Of a stretch of 36,877 nt of DNA, positions 18,442 through 26,685 are shown piece by piece. This DNA is from Albidovulum sp. Lineage in GTDB: Bacteria > Pseudomonadota > Alphaproteobacteria > Rhodobacterales > Rhodobacteraceae. Positions within the stretch are counted from its first letter, which is position 1. The number at the start of each line of letters is the position of its first letter. Location: contig WFVA01000120.1 of the NCBI GenBank assembly GCA_015491895.1, forward strand, positions 1-36,877, written 5' to 3'. Position numbers and translations under genes: made by a program. The notes beneath the pieces are model-generated. The model did no database searches. It was given only the letters and a program-made list of their open reading frames with translations, and was not told the DNA's origin.

Positions 18442-20040
18442 CTACTTCGTCACCGGCCAGTAGGAAACGGCGGTGATGGCGCCGCCGAGATTGAGGTTCT
18501 TCACGTTGTCGCGCCGCCCCGTCTGCTCGATCCTCTGGAACATGATCCCGAAGGGCGATTTCTGGCGGAACTCGGCCTGGATATCGCGATACATCTGCGC
18601 GCGCACATCGCGATCCTTCTCGATCACCGCGGCTTCCACCTTGGGGGTGAGGCCATCGGTATCCCAGGCATTGCGCCAGGCGAGAAGGCCGGTGAGCTTG
18701 GCTTCATCGCGGTTGTCGGGGTTGTAGGCGAAGGTGCCGGCGTTGGTGTGGGGATCGGGGTAATCCGGCCCCCAGGCACCGATATACATGTCGAGATCAC
18801 GCGCGCGATACCGCCCGAGGATCTGCTTGCCGGTGCCCACGGTGAGCTTCAGCGTGATGCCGGCCTGGGCGAAGGTGTTTTGCAGCGATTGCGCGATTTC
18901 GAGCCGCTCCTGCGCCTCGCGCACCCCGGCCTCGATCTCGAACGGGCCAACACCGGCCTGCTTCAGAAGCTCCTTCGCCTTCTCGATGTTGAGGCTGAAG
19001 GGATTTTCATCCACCGCGCCAAGATAGGTCTGGGGCAGGAAATTCTGGTGGATCACATACTGGCCCTTGAGGAAGCTGTCCTGCATGCCCTGGTAATCGA
19101 TCAGATACTTGATCGCCTGGCGCACCTCGGGCTTCGAAAGGATCGGGTGCTTCTGGTTGACGGCAATATACATGATCCGCCCGCGCAGCTCGCTGTCGAT
19201 CGCAACGCCCGGCACATCCTGAAGGCCCTGCACATCCTGCGGGTTGAGATCGCGGGCCACATCGATATCGCCGCGCTCCAGAAGCAGGCGCTGGGTGGCG
19301 CTTTCGGGCACATGGCGCACGATCACCCTTTCCATGGCGGGCTTCGGGCCCCACCACTCGGGATTGACCACGAGGCTCACGGATTCATTGGGCTTCCAGG
19401 CCACCAGCTTGTAGGGGCCGGAGCCGGCGCTGTTGGTCTTGAGCCAGGCATTGCCCATGTCGCCGTCCACCTCATGCTTCATCACCTCTTCCTTGTCGAG
19501 GATGCCGCCGATGGTGGCGGTGAGGCAGTTCAGCACGAAGGAGGTGGCATATTGCTTGTCGGTGGTGATGCTGACCTTGTTGTCATCCACGACCCTGATC
19601 ATCTCCTCCACGTTCTCCGGCGTGAAGCCGAATTGCGTGAGGATGAAGCTCGGGGTCTTGTTGAGCTTCACCGCCCGCTGAAGCGACCATGCCACATCCT
19701 CGGCGCGGATCGGATTGCCGGAGGCAAACTTGCGCCCCTGCGCAATGGTGAAGGTGATGGTCCTGCCATCATCGGAGACTTCCCAGCTTTCGGCGATATC
19801 CGGGCCATATCCGGCATCCAGATTCATCGGATCGAAATTGACGAGCTTGGAGTAGATGTTGCGGCTCACGTCCGAGCCGGCGAATTCGAAGCTCTCGGCG
19901 GGATCGAGGGTCGTGATATCGTCGATCCGGTTGGCGATCACCAGCACGTTGGGCGGGGTTTCGGCCACGCCGGGCACCGGGGCGAATCCCACCGCGAGCG
20001 CCATCACGGCCGCGGTTGTTATCTTTTTCATCAAACTCAT
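18442..20040 (-). CDS. Peptide ABC transporter substrate-binding protein (family 5)
   Basis: A 532-residue periplasmic binding protein. A Sec signal peptide (MKKITTAAVMALAVGFAPVPG, cut after about residue 26) precedes the mature SBP_bac_5 fold, with segments such as LDPAESFEFAGSD and YGPDIAESWEVSDDGRTITF, and the WGPDYPDPHTNAGTF segment near the C-terminus. Dipeptides or oligopeptides are likely ligands given the M19 enzyme upstream. ATG at 20040 follows GAGGAGA by 7 bases. Located first of the five ABC genes. Confidence 0.96.
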   Translation of the reverse strand: MSLMKKITTAAVMALAVGFAPVPGVAETPPNVLVIANRIDDITTLDPAESFEFAGSDVSRNIYSKLVNFDPMNLDAGYGPDIAESWEVSDDGRTITFTIAQGRKFASGNPIRAEDVAWSLQRAVKLNKTPSFILTQFGFTPENVEEMIRVVDDNKVSITTDKQYATSFVLNCLTATIGGILDKEEVMKHEVDGDMGNAWLKTNSAGSGPYKLVAWKPNESVSLVVNPEWWGPKPAMERVIVRHVPESATQRLLLERGDIDVARDLNPQDVQGLQDVPGVAIDSELRGRIMYIAVNQKHPILSKPEVRQAIKYLIDYQGMQDSFLKGQYVIHQNFLPQTYLGAVDENPFSLNIEKAKELLKQAGVGPFEIEAGVREAQERLEIAQSLQNTFAQAGITLKLTVGTGKQILGRYRARDLDMYIGAWGPDYPDPHTNAGTFAYNPDNRDEAKLTGLLAWRNAWDTDGLTPKVEAAVIEKDRDVRAQMYRDIQAEFRQKSPFGIMFQRIEQTGRRDNVKNLNLGGAITAVSYWPVTK

Positions 20041-20087
20041 GATTTTTCTCCTCTCTGTTGGTTATTATTTGACCACTTATACAATTA
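20041..20087 (-). promoter_or_regulatory. AT-rich gap before the binding-protein gene
   Basis: The 47 bases between dipeptidase stop and binding-protein start are strikingly AT-rich (about 20050-20090) in a GC-rich surround, with TTGACCACTTATACAA at 20069-20084 ending in weak mirrored TTG/CAA. It might be an internal promoter or repressor operator for the importer; nothing stronger can be said. Confidence 0.25.
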
Positions 20088-21155
20088 TTATGCTTCTCCC
20101 CAAGTCTTTTCGAGCACGCGCAGCCAATTGCCGTGGCAGAGCTTTTCCATCAGGGCATCATCGTAGCCATGATCGCGCATGGCCCGGCAGAGGGCCGGCA
20201 GGCCGGCAACATCGCCGATGGCCCCGGGGATCATCGCGCCATCGAAATCGGATCCGAAGCCGACCCGCCCCTCCCCGAGCCGCTCGATCAGGTAATCGAG
20301 GTGACGCAGCATCACATCGAGCGGCACATCAGTGCGCATCTGGCCATCGGGGCGCAGGAAGGCGGCGGCGAAATTGAGGCCCACCATGCCATCGCTCTCG
20401 GCGATCGCATCAAGCTGCCAGTCGGTGAGGTTGCGCGCATGGGGACAGATGGCATGGGCGTTGGAATGGGTGGCCACGAGCGGGGCGTCGCTGATGGCGG
20501 CAACATCGCGAAAGCCCGCTGCATTGATATGCGAAAGGTCGATCATCACGCCGAGTGCGTTGCAGCGGCGGATCAGGCGCTTGCCGGCCTCCGTCAGCCC
20601 CGGGCCGGTATCGGGCGAGGCGGGGAAAGCGAAGGGGACGCCATGGCCGAAGATCGTCGGCCGGCTCCAGACAGGCCCGAGCGAGCGCAGCCCGGCCGCA
20701 TGCAGTACCTCGAGCGTATCGAGATCGGCATCGATCGCCTCGGCCCCCTCCATATGCATGATCGCCGCCAATTCCCCGCCGGCAAGGCAGGCACGAAGAT
20801 CACCGGTGCCCCTGCAGATTTTCAATGCTCCCTGCCTCTCGAGATGCCGGAGGATGGCGATTTCCTCGCATATCACACGCATCGCCGCTTCCCGCTCCAG
20901 CATCGGAGGCAGCGGCAATTCATAGCGCGGCCTGCTCATCGCCTGCATCACGGCTTCCTCATCTTCTCCGGGCGATGGCGCATAAAGCGCAAAGAACCCG
21001 CCGCCAAACCCTCCCGCGCGTGCACGCGGCAGATCGATATGGCCGCCACGCCCTTCGATGAAGCCACGCGCCGCCGCCTTGCCGCCGTCATTCCACAGCC
21101 GCAGCAGCACATCATTATGTCCATCAAGGATTGCAGGCTCCCGATCCTGGCGCAT
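20088..21155 (-). CDS. Membrane dipeptidase family protein (M19)
   Basis: A 355-residue zinc peptidase hydrolysing dipeptides, including D-amino-acid ones in some members. Zinc-binding residues are visible: the H-x-D in DGHNDV (H13, D15), the glutamate in MHMEGAEAI, histidines in HSNAHAI, and the aspartate in GFGSDFDG. There is no signal peptide from ATG 21155 (GGAGG and AAGGG upstream), so the enzyme is probably cytoplasmic and acts on imported peptides. It heads the ABC importer operon, 47 bases before the binding-protein gene. Confidence 0.94.
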   Translation of the reverse strand: MRQDREPAILDGHNDVLLRLWNDGGKAAARGFIEGRGGHIDLPRARAGGFGGGFFALYAPSPGEDEEAVMQAMSRPRYELPLPPMLEREAAMRVICEEIAILRHLERQGALKICRGTGDLRACLAGGELAAIMHMEGAEAIDADLDTLEVLHAAGLRSLGPVWSRPTIFGHGVPFAFPASPDTGPGLTEAGKRLIRRCNALGVMIDLSHINAAGFRDVAAISDAPLVATHSNAHAICPHARNLTDWQLDAIAESDGMVGLNFAAAFLRPDGQMRTDVPLDVMLRHLDYLIERLGEGRVGFGSDFDGAMIPGAIGDVAGLPALCRAMRDHGYDDALMEKLCHGNWLRVLEKTWGEA

Positions 21156-21263
21156 GTTCCCTTCCTCCCGGCAGCGGATCCCGGCCGACCCTCCCGGATC
21201 AGCATGCCCGCGATACCCGTAATTGGCCAGAGCCAAATTCCGCCGCCTGCGGCCAATCCCCCC

Positions 21264-21291
21264 TTCCTTGCCCATCGTTTTTTCATATAAT
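21264..21291 (+). promoter_or_regulatory. Candidate promoter of the lytic transglycosylase gene
   Basis: A perfect TATAAT (21286-21291) with a weak TTCCTT -35 (21264-21269) 16 bases upstream, and the start codon 32 bases downstream. Confidence 0.4.
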
Positions 21292-21323
21292 GGCGACAAT
21301 GAAAAATTCGGGCAGGTGTTCCA

Positions 21324-22616
21324 GTGCGTTTCATGATCCCTTCGCTTGCAGCTCTGGCAATGATGACCTGCATGGTCACGGGCGTGCTGGCCGCGCCGGA
21401 AATCTCGCCCCGGCCGGCGGCAAGATCCGCCATGCCCCCCGGCATGGCAGGATCAGGGGGTAGCATCGTGGAAATCAGGGCAAAGAGGAGCAATCTGGCC
21501 TTTGACAAATGGATCACGGACTTTCGCCGCCGTGCACTTTCCCAAGGGATCAGCCCCGCCGTTTTCGATCGCGCCTTTCGCGACGTGCAATACAATACCG
21601 ACGTGATCGGAAAGGATCGCAACCAATCGGAATTCACGAAACAGATCTGGGAATATCTGGACAGCGCCGTATCGAAAAGCCGCATCAGGAACGGACGTGA
21701 CGCTCTCAGGAAGCACCAGGGCCTTCTGGAGCGCATCGAACGGCGCTATAGCGTGGACAAGGAAATCGTGACGGCGATCTGGGGCCTTGAAAGCGCCTAC
21801 GGCACCTACCGCGGCGATATTCCGGTCATCGAGGCCCTGGCGACTCTCGCCTTCGATGGCCGGCGCGGGCGCTTCTTCGAAGGCCAGCTCATCGCCGCCC
21901 TGAAGATCCTGCAGGCCGGTGACGTGACTCCCGCGCGCATGAAGGGCTCCTGGGCAGGCGCCATGGGCCACACCCAGTTCATCCCCACGAGCTACCTTGC
22001 CTTCGCCGTCGATTTCACCGGCGACGGCAAGCGCGATATCTGGTCCGACGATCCGGCCGATGCCCTCGCTTCCGCAGCCGCCTACCTCGCCCGCCACGGC
22101 TGGAAGAAGGGTCAGCCCTGGGGGCTTGAAGTCCGCCTTCCCGAGGGCTTCGATTACAGCCTTTCCGGCAGCCGCATCAAGAAGCCGGTCTCGGAATGGG
22201 TGGCGCTTGGCGTGCGCGATGCCGAGGGGCGGAAAATCCCCGAACACGGCCGCGCCTCGATCCTCCTGCCGGCGGGCGCGCAGGGTGCGGCTTTCATGAT
22301 CTTCGACAATTTTCACGTGATCGAACGCTACAATGCGGCGGATGCCTATGTGATCGCCGTCGGCCATCTGGCCGACCGCATCCGCGGCGGCCCCGCGATC
22401 CGCCACGAATGGCCGCGGGGAGACAGACCGCTGCGCCTTGCCGAAAAGAAGGAAATGCAGCGCCTCCTCACCGCCGCCGGATTCGATACCGCCGGCGTGG
22501 ACGGCATCATAGGCCCGAAGACGATCGCCGCCATCCGCGCCTTTCAGGCCACCATAGGCATGGTGCCCGATGGCTATGCGAGCTATACTATCCTGAAGCG
22601 TCTGCGCGCCCGCTGA
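21324..22616 (+). CDS. Lytic murein transglycosylase (MltB-like) with peptidoglycan-binding domain
   Basis: A 430-residue periplasmic enzyme that cuts glycan strands of peptidoglycan to 1,6-anhydro ends. A signal peptide (about residues 1-24) is followed by the SLT_2/GH103 domain with the catalytic glutamate in WGLESAYG (about E156), GAMGHTQFIPTSY, and DFTGDGKRDIW. A C-terminal peptidoglycan-binding domain covers about residues 370-428 (GVDGIIGPKTIAAIRAFQ). Translation likely starts at GTG (21324, GGGCAGG upstream) or the ATG three codons later. No lipobox cysteine is seen, so it is probably soluble. It is convergent with the methyltransferase gene. Confidence 0.95.
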   Translation: MRFMIPSLAALAMMTCMVTGVLAAPEISPRPAARSAMPPGMAGSGGSIVEIRAKRSNLAFDKWITDFRRRALSQGISPAVFDRAFRDVQYNTDVIGKDRNQSEFTKQIWEYLDSAVSKSRIRNGRDALRKHQGLLERIERRYSVDKEIVTAIWGLESAYGTYRGDIPVIEALATLAFDGRRGRFFEGQLIAALKILQAGDVTPARMKGSWAGAMGHTQFIPTSYLAFAVDFTGDGKRDIWSDDPADALASAAAYLARHGWKKGQPWGLEVRLPEGFDYSLSGSRIKKPVSEWVALGVRDAEGRKIPEHGRASILLPAGAQGAAFMIFDNFHVIERYNAADAYVIAVGHLADRIRGGPAIRHEWPRGDRPLRLAEKKEMQRLLTAAGFDTAGVDGIIGPKTIAAIRAFQATIGMVPDGYASYTILKRLRAR

Positions 22617-22636
22617 GCCCCTTCCTTCATCTTGGG

Positions 22637-22686
22637 CGAAATACTCCGGGGTGAATTGCCCGCACGGGCAAGAGGGGCGGCGCCCC
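22637..22686. terminator. Double hairpin between convergent genes, repeat-type element copy 2
   Basis: TTGCCCG (22656-22662) pairs with CGGGCAA (22665-22671), and GGGGC (22674-22678) pairs with GCCCC (22682-22686). On the plus strand they are preceded by GGGCGAAATACTCCGGGG (22634-22651). Read on the minus strand this becomes hairpins followed by CCCCGGAGTATTTCGCCC, closely like copy 1 at 6883-6920. Position suggests bidirectional termination for the transglycosylase and methyltransferase genes. Confidence 0.55.
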
Positions 22687-22692
22687 TTCAAC

Positions 22693-23553
22693 TCAGCCCC
22701 GCCCCCGCACGCCCAGCTTCAGCATGAGATAGCGGTTGTATTTCTCGAAGGCTTCCGCCGTTCGCGTCCGCTGATTGAGACGCTGATCGAGCCTGGTGCG
22801 CTTGCGCTCGCTCAGCAGCAGCCGAACCGCACGATGCAACGCCCAGCGCAGCTTCGGGCGGCTGCGGGCGAGTTCCTCATCCACCCGCCCGATCCCGTAG
22901 CCAAGAACATTGAAGAACCCCTGCTCCAGTTCCACCGAAGGCGCCACGGCTGCGGTGATGTCTTCCTCATGCAGAATATCCAGCGGCATCGCCTCCAGCG
23001 TTGCAAGGAACCGGCGGACATGATGCCCGCCACCCACCGTGGCCTTTGTTCCGCCCGCCGAAAAGGCATCCGAGCGGAAGCAATCGGCGATGATGATCTC
23101 CCCCCCTTCTTTCAGCAATGCGGAGGATTTCTCCAGCGCAATGGAAACCGGAATATACTGAAAGCTCTCGGAAAACAGGCAGATATCAAAACCGCCCTCC
23201 CCTTCGAAATCCTCGAAGCGGCATTCATGCACGCAGGCCCCGGGCGCGTTCTCGCGGCAGCGGGAGGCGAGGAATGCACTCGGCACCACGATTTCCACCT
23301 CATGGCCGAGCGCCAGCAGCTTCTTTGCCGTCTCCCCCGCGCCGCCGCCGATATCGAGGATACGCAGACGCCCCTCAGGGAGAAGGCGAAACAGCTTCTC
23401 CGTATAGGCATCCTGGGCGCGGCGCAGGTTGGCGGCCGTCACCTCAAGGCCGTCCCACAGGCCGTAATGGAGATTTTCGGCACCCGTCAGCCACTTGATG
23501 AAGGCAAGCCCCACATCGAGCCCGACAGCACGGGTATCCGGTTTTCTCGTCAT
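22693..23553 (-). CDS. Class I SAM-dependent methyltransferase
   Basis: A 286-residue cytoplasmic methyltransferase. Motif I (LDIGGGAGE) is at about residues 66-74, an acidic FDICLFSESFQYI segment after it fits the motif II region. The last ~80 residues are basic and helical (RLLLSERKRTRLDQRLNQRT), perhaps for binding a charged or membrane partner. ATG at 23553 follows GAGGAGGTGAGAGC. It comes last after the rppH gene with a 51-base gap and is probably in the same transcript. Substrate unknown. Confidence 0.9.
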   Translation of the reverse strand: MTRKPDTRAVGLDVGLAFIKWLTGAENLHYGLWDGLEVTAANLRRAQDAYTEKLFRLLPEGRLRILDIGGGAGETAKKLLALGHEVEIVVPSAFLASRCRENAPGACVHECRFEDFEGEGGFDICLFSESFQYIPVSIALEKSSALLKEGGEIIIADCFRSDAFSAGGTKATVGGGHHVRRFLATLEAMPLDILHEEDITAAVAPSVELEQGFFNVLGYGIGRVDEELARSRPKLRWALHRAVRLLLSERKRTRLDQRLNQRTRTAEAFEKYNRYLMLKLGVRGRG

Positions 23554-23604
23554 GCTCTCACCTCCTCGAACGCTGCGGAGGCCTTAGCAACATGGCACGG
23601 GAAA

Positions 23605-24099
23605 TTAAAGATGCGAAAGATGCGGGGCGAATTCCTCGAACACGGCCCGGTAGACATCCCGCTTGAAGGGCACGATCCGCCCGATCAGCTCATCGGGGGC
23701 CATCCAGCGCCAGGCGGAGAACTCGGGATGGGCGGTGCGGATGTCGATTGCGCCATCATCGCCGAGAAAGCGCATGAGATACCACATCTGCCGCTGGCCG
23801 CGGTAGCGCCCCTTCCAGATGCGCGCCACGAGATCGGGCGGCAGATCATAGGTGAGCCAATCGCGGGAACTGGCCTCGATGCGCACGAGATCGGGGCTCA
23901 CCCCGGTTTCCTCTTCAAGCTCGCGCAGCGCGGCCGCCTCCGGCGCCTCGCCCTCGTCGATCCCGCCCTGGGGCATCTGCCAGGCATCGCCCGGGTTGTC
24001 GAGCCGCTGGCCGGCGAAAACCAGCCCCCGCGGATTGGCAAGCACGATCCCCACGTTGCGCCGATAGGGAAGGCGTGAAAGATCCGGCTTTTCCATCAT
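23605..24099 (-). CDS. rppH: RNA pyrophosphohydrolase (Nudix)
   Basis: A 164-residue Nudix hydrolase that removes pyrophosphate from mRNA 5' ends and starts their decay. The Nudix box G-x5-E-x7-RE-x2-EE-x-G is complete at about residues 45-67 (GGIDEGE ... RELEEETGV). The surroundings [17 protein letters not shown] and the WYLMRF core are typical of RppH. ATG at 24099 is closely followed by a second ATG at 24096, either of which may be used (GGAAGG just upstream). It lies 61 bases after ctpA in the same orientation. Confidence 0.95.
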   Translation of the reverse strand: MMEKPDLSRLPYRRNVGIVLANPRGLVFAGQRLDNPGDAWQMPQGGIDEGEAPEAAALRELEEETGVSPDLVRIEASSRDWLTYDLPPDLVARIWKGRYRGQRQMWYLMRFLGDDGAIDIRTAHPEFSAWRWMAPDELIGRIVPFKRDVYRAVFEEFAPHLSHL

Positions 24100-24160
24100 C
24101 CTTCCGTTTCCCGCCTTGCCGGGACAGCGGGGCGCCCGGTGAGGCGGCCCGTCCCCTCCG

Positions 24161-25504
24161 TCATTCCTGCGGCCGCAGAACCTTGAGGCCATGCAGAAGA
24201 TCGATTGCATAGGAAAGCTGGAAATCCTCCTCGCGCAGCCTGGCGGCAGCCTCCGCGGCAGCGGCCTCTTCTTCCAGCTGGCGGCGCTCTTCCTCGCTCA
24301 TGGAATCATTTTCCAGCACGCCGCGGAGATCCGCCTCGCTGCGCAGCTTCGGCCTCTTCTGCTGATCCTCGTTCTCGGCCCTGTCCTCCGGTTTGCGCGG
24401 CGGCTGCGGCACGACGATATCGGGGATCACGCCGAGCGCCTGGATCGAGCGGCCCGAAGGGGTGTAGTAGCGTGCGGTGGTGAGGCGCATCGCCCCCCCG
24501 TTCTTCAGCGGCATCACCGTCTGCACGGAGCCCTTGCCAAAGCTCTTCGTGCCCACGACCACCGCGCGGCGATGATCCTTGAGCGCCCCGGCCACGATCT
24601 CGGACGCCGAGGCGGAACCGCCATTGATGATGACGACGATCGGCTTGCCCTGGGCAAGATCGCCCGGCGTGGCATTCCAGCGATCGCCATCCTCCGGGTT
24701 GCGCCCGCGGGTGGAAACGATCTCGCCCCTGTCGAGGAAGGCATCGGCCACCTTGATCGCCTGATTGAGCAGGCCGCCCGGGTTGTTGCGCAGATCGATC
24801 ACGAAGCCTTCCACATTCTCTATCCCGCCCAGTTCCTCGATGGATTTGCGGATGCCCTCCTGGAGGTTGGGATATGTCTGATCGTTGAAAGTGGTAATCC
24901 TGAGCACCACCGTCTTGCCCTCGGTGCGGGCCTTGACGGCGGTGAGCTTGATGATGTCACGAATGATCGTCACATCGAAGGGTTCTTCCTCGCCCTCGCG
25001 CACAACGGTGATGACGATCTCCGAGCCCACCGGCCCGCGCATCATCTCCACCGCCTTGTCGAGCGTCAGGCCGAGCAGGCTTTCGCCGTCCACATGGGTG
25101 ATGAAATCACCGGCCTGAATGCCCGCTTCTGCCGCCGGCGTGCCATCGATCGGCGAAACCACCTTGACGAAGCCATCCTCCATCGTGACCTCGATCCCGA
25201 GCCCGCCGAACTGGCCGCGGGTCTGAACCTGCATGTCATCGAAATCCTTGGGAGAAACGTAGCTCGAATGGGGATCAAGCGAGGTGAGCATGCCGTTGAT
25301 TGCCGATTCGATCAGCTTTTCCTCGTCCACCGGCTCCACGTAATTGGCCCGGATACGCTCGAATATGTCGCCAAACAGATCGAGCTGCTCGTAGATATTC
25401 GTGGTGCGCTCGGCTTCCTGTGCGATCAGGGGCGCCGCGATCTGGGTCGTCATGATCGCGCCGGCCAGCGTGCCGCCGATTATCGCCATAAGGGATTTCT
25501 TCAT
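24161..25504 (-). CDS. ctpA: S41 family C-terminal processing peptidase
   Basis: A 447-residue periplasmic serine protease cutting near protein C-termini and often processing cell-wall hydrolases. A signal segment (about residues 1-26) precedes a PDZ domain (about residues 90-170) and the catalytic domain with Ser in GSASASEIV (about S298) and Lys in [11 protein letters not shown] (about K323). The C-terminal ~70 residues are highly charged, with coiled-coil character ([19 protein letters not shown]). ATG at 25504 overlaps the EnvC-like stop by 4 bases and has AAGGA upstream; a GTG at 25534 was rejected. Confidence 0.97.
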   Translation of the reverse strand: MKKSLMAIIGGTLAGAIMTTQIAAPLIAQEAERTTNIYEQLDLFGDIFERIRANYVEPVDEEKLIESAINGMLTSLDPHSSYVSPKDFDDMQVQTRGQFGGLGIEVTMEDGFVKVVSPIDGTPAAEAGIQAGDFITHVDGESLLGLTLDKAVEMMRGPVGSEIVITVVREGEEEPFDVTIIRDIIKLTAVKARTEGKTVVLRITTFNDQTYPNLQEGIRKSIEELGGIENVEGFVIDLRNNPGGLLNQAIKVADAFLDRGEIVSTRGRNPEDGDRWNATPGDLAQGKPIVVIINGGSASASEIVAGALKDHRRAVVVGTKSFGKGSVQTVMPLKNGGAMRLTTARYYTPSGRSIQALGVIPDIVVPQPPRKPEDRAENEDQQKRPKLRSEADLRGVLENDSMSEEERRQLEEEAAAAEAAARLREEDFQLSYAIDLLHGLKVLRPQE

Positions 25505-26685
25505 TGCGTCCGTTCCTTGTCCAATACGAACCACTCTTCGGGGTTCACGGGCTCCCTGCCCTTTCTCAATTCAAGATAGAGCGTCTGTGAACGCTCCTGT
25601 GCGGAAGTGCCGGCCTCCGCCTGCCCCTGCCGGGCAACCGTATCCGCGCGCCCCGGCCCCATCAGCCCGAGCGGCGCACCGGCTTCCACGACCTGGCCTG
25701 TTTCTCCGAATACCTGATTAAGCCCTGCGAGCACCAGAAGATAGCCCCCCGAAGGCTCAAGGATGATTACATTTCCGTAATCAAGAAGCGGACCGCGGTA
25801 GCGGATCGTTGCGGCGGCAGGCGAGGTTACGAGAGCATTCTCCCGCGTCGCGACCACAAGCCCCGGGCGGCGGATGCCGGCGGCATCGGCCTCGTTGTAG
25901 CCACGCAGCAGCGTGCCGGCAACCGGGAGAGGAAGCTGGCCGCGCAGGGATTCGAAATCCACCGGCTCCGACACTGCGACGAGCGGCCCCTGGCTCTGCA
26001 AAAGGCCTTGCGCAAAGGCGGTGAGGGTCTGGCTGCTTTCGATCAGGAGCGCCGTTTTCACCGGGTCATCGGCGAAGCGGCGCGGCAGATCGCGCCGTTG
26101 CGATACGGCGCGCGAAAGCGCGATGCGCGCCTCATGGACTTCCTGCAGGCCTTGCCGAAGCTTCTCCGCCGAGCTTTCCTGAACGGCTTTCAGAAGGCGC
26201 AGTTCATCAAGCTCGGCCTTCAGCGCGCCAGCCCTCTGCCGAAGCGCCGGGGTCAGTTCGGCAAGGAGCATCCCGGCGCGCGCCGTCGCAACAGCCCCCT
26301 CGGGATGCAGCAGCAGGGCGGGGCGGGGTGTGGCCTCTATCTGCTGGAGCGCCGCCAGAAGGGCCGAGAGATCTTCGGAGCGGGCTTCCAGTTTCATGCG
26401 GATCGCAGCTTCCCGGATGGCGGCGCGGCGCAGGCCCTCGCGCATGGCCTGAAGGCCATCCTCATAGGCGCGTATGGTGCGGGTTAGGACCTTGATCCTG
26501 TCGCGCGCGCGCTCTGCCTCTGCGAGATCCGCAGCCGCTTCCTCGAGCTTGCGGGCCGCCGCCTGCGCCGCGCGCGCGATCTCCTCGCCGCCGCCCGCCG
26601 CCAAGGCAGAGCGCAGCGGTGCCGCGGCGGCAACGACAAGAGCCAGCGCACAAAGCGCCCCCCGTGCCGCCCGGCCCGTTCTCAT
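25501..26685 (-). CDS. EnvC-like murein hydrolase activator (degenerate LytM domain)
   Basis: A 394-residue periplasmic protein. A signal peptide (cleaved near residue 30) is followed by a long alpha-helical coiled-coil region (about residues 35-230, rich in A, E, R and L) and a C-terminal LytM/M23-like domain (about residues 265-390). In that domain the usual catalytic histidines are replaced: the strand reads YLLVLAGL where a catalytic enzyme has a histidine, and LYLELRKG where HLHFEIR would stand. It therefore likely activates amidases rather than cutting, as EnvC does. It overlaps gpmI and ctpA by 4 bases each. Confidence 0.9.
   Translation of the reverse strand: MRTGRAARGALCALALVVAAAAPLRSALAAGGGEEIARAAQAAARKLEEAAADLAEAERARDRIKVLTRTIRAYEDGLQAMREGLRRAAIREAAIRMKLEARSEDLSALLAALQQIEATPRPALLLHPEGAVATARAGMLLAELTPALRQRAGALKAELDELRLLKAVQESSAEKLRQGLQEVHEARIALSRAVSQRRDLPRRFADDPVKTALLIESSQTLTAFAQGLLQSQGPLVAVSEPVDFESLRGQLPLPVAGTLLRGYNEADAAGIRRPGLVVATRENALVTSPAAATIRYRGPLLDYGNVIILEPSGGYLLVLAGLNQVFGETGQVVEAGAPLGLMGPGRADTVARQGQAEAGTSAQERSQTLYLELRKGREPVNPEEWFVLDKERTQ

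Noticed and set aside
17629-20166. An 845-codon open frame on the plus strand opposite the permease and binding-protein genes
   Set aside because: Very His/Asp/Gly-rich composition, no domain, no ribosome-binding site; it is the antisense shadow of clearly real genes in GC-rich DNA.
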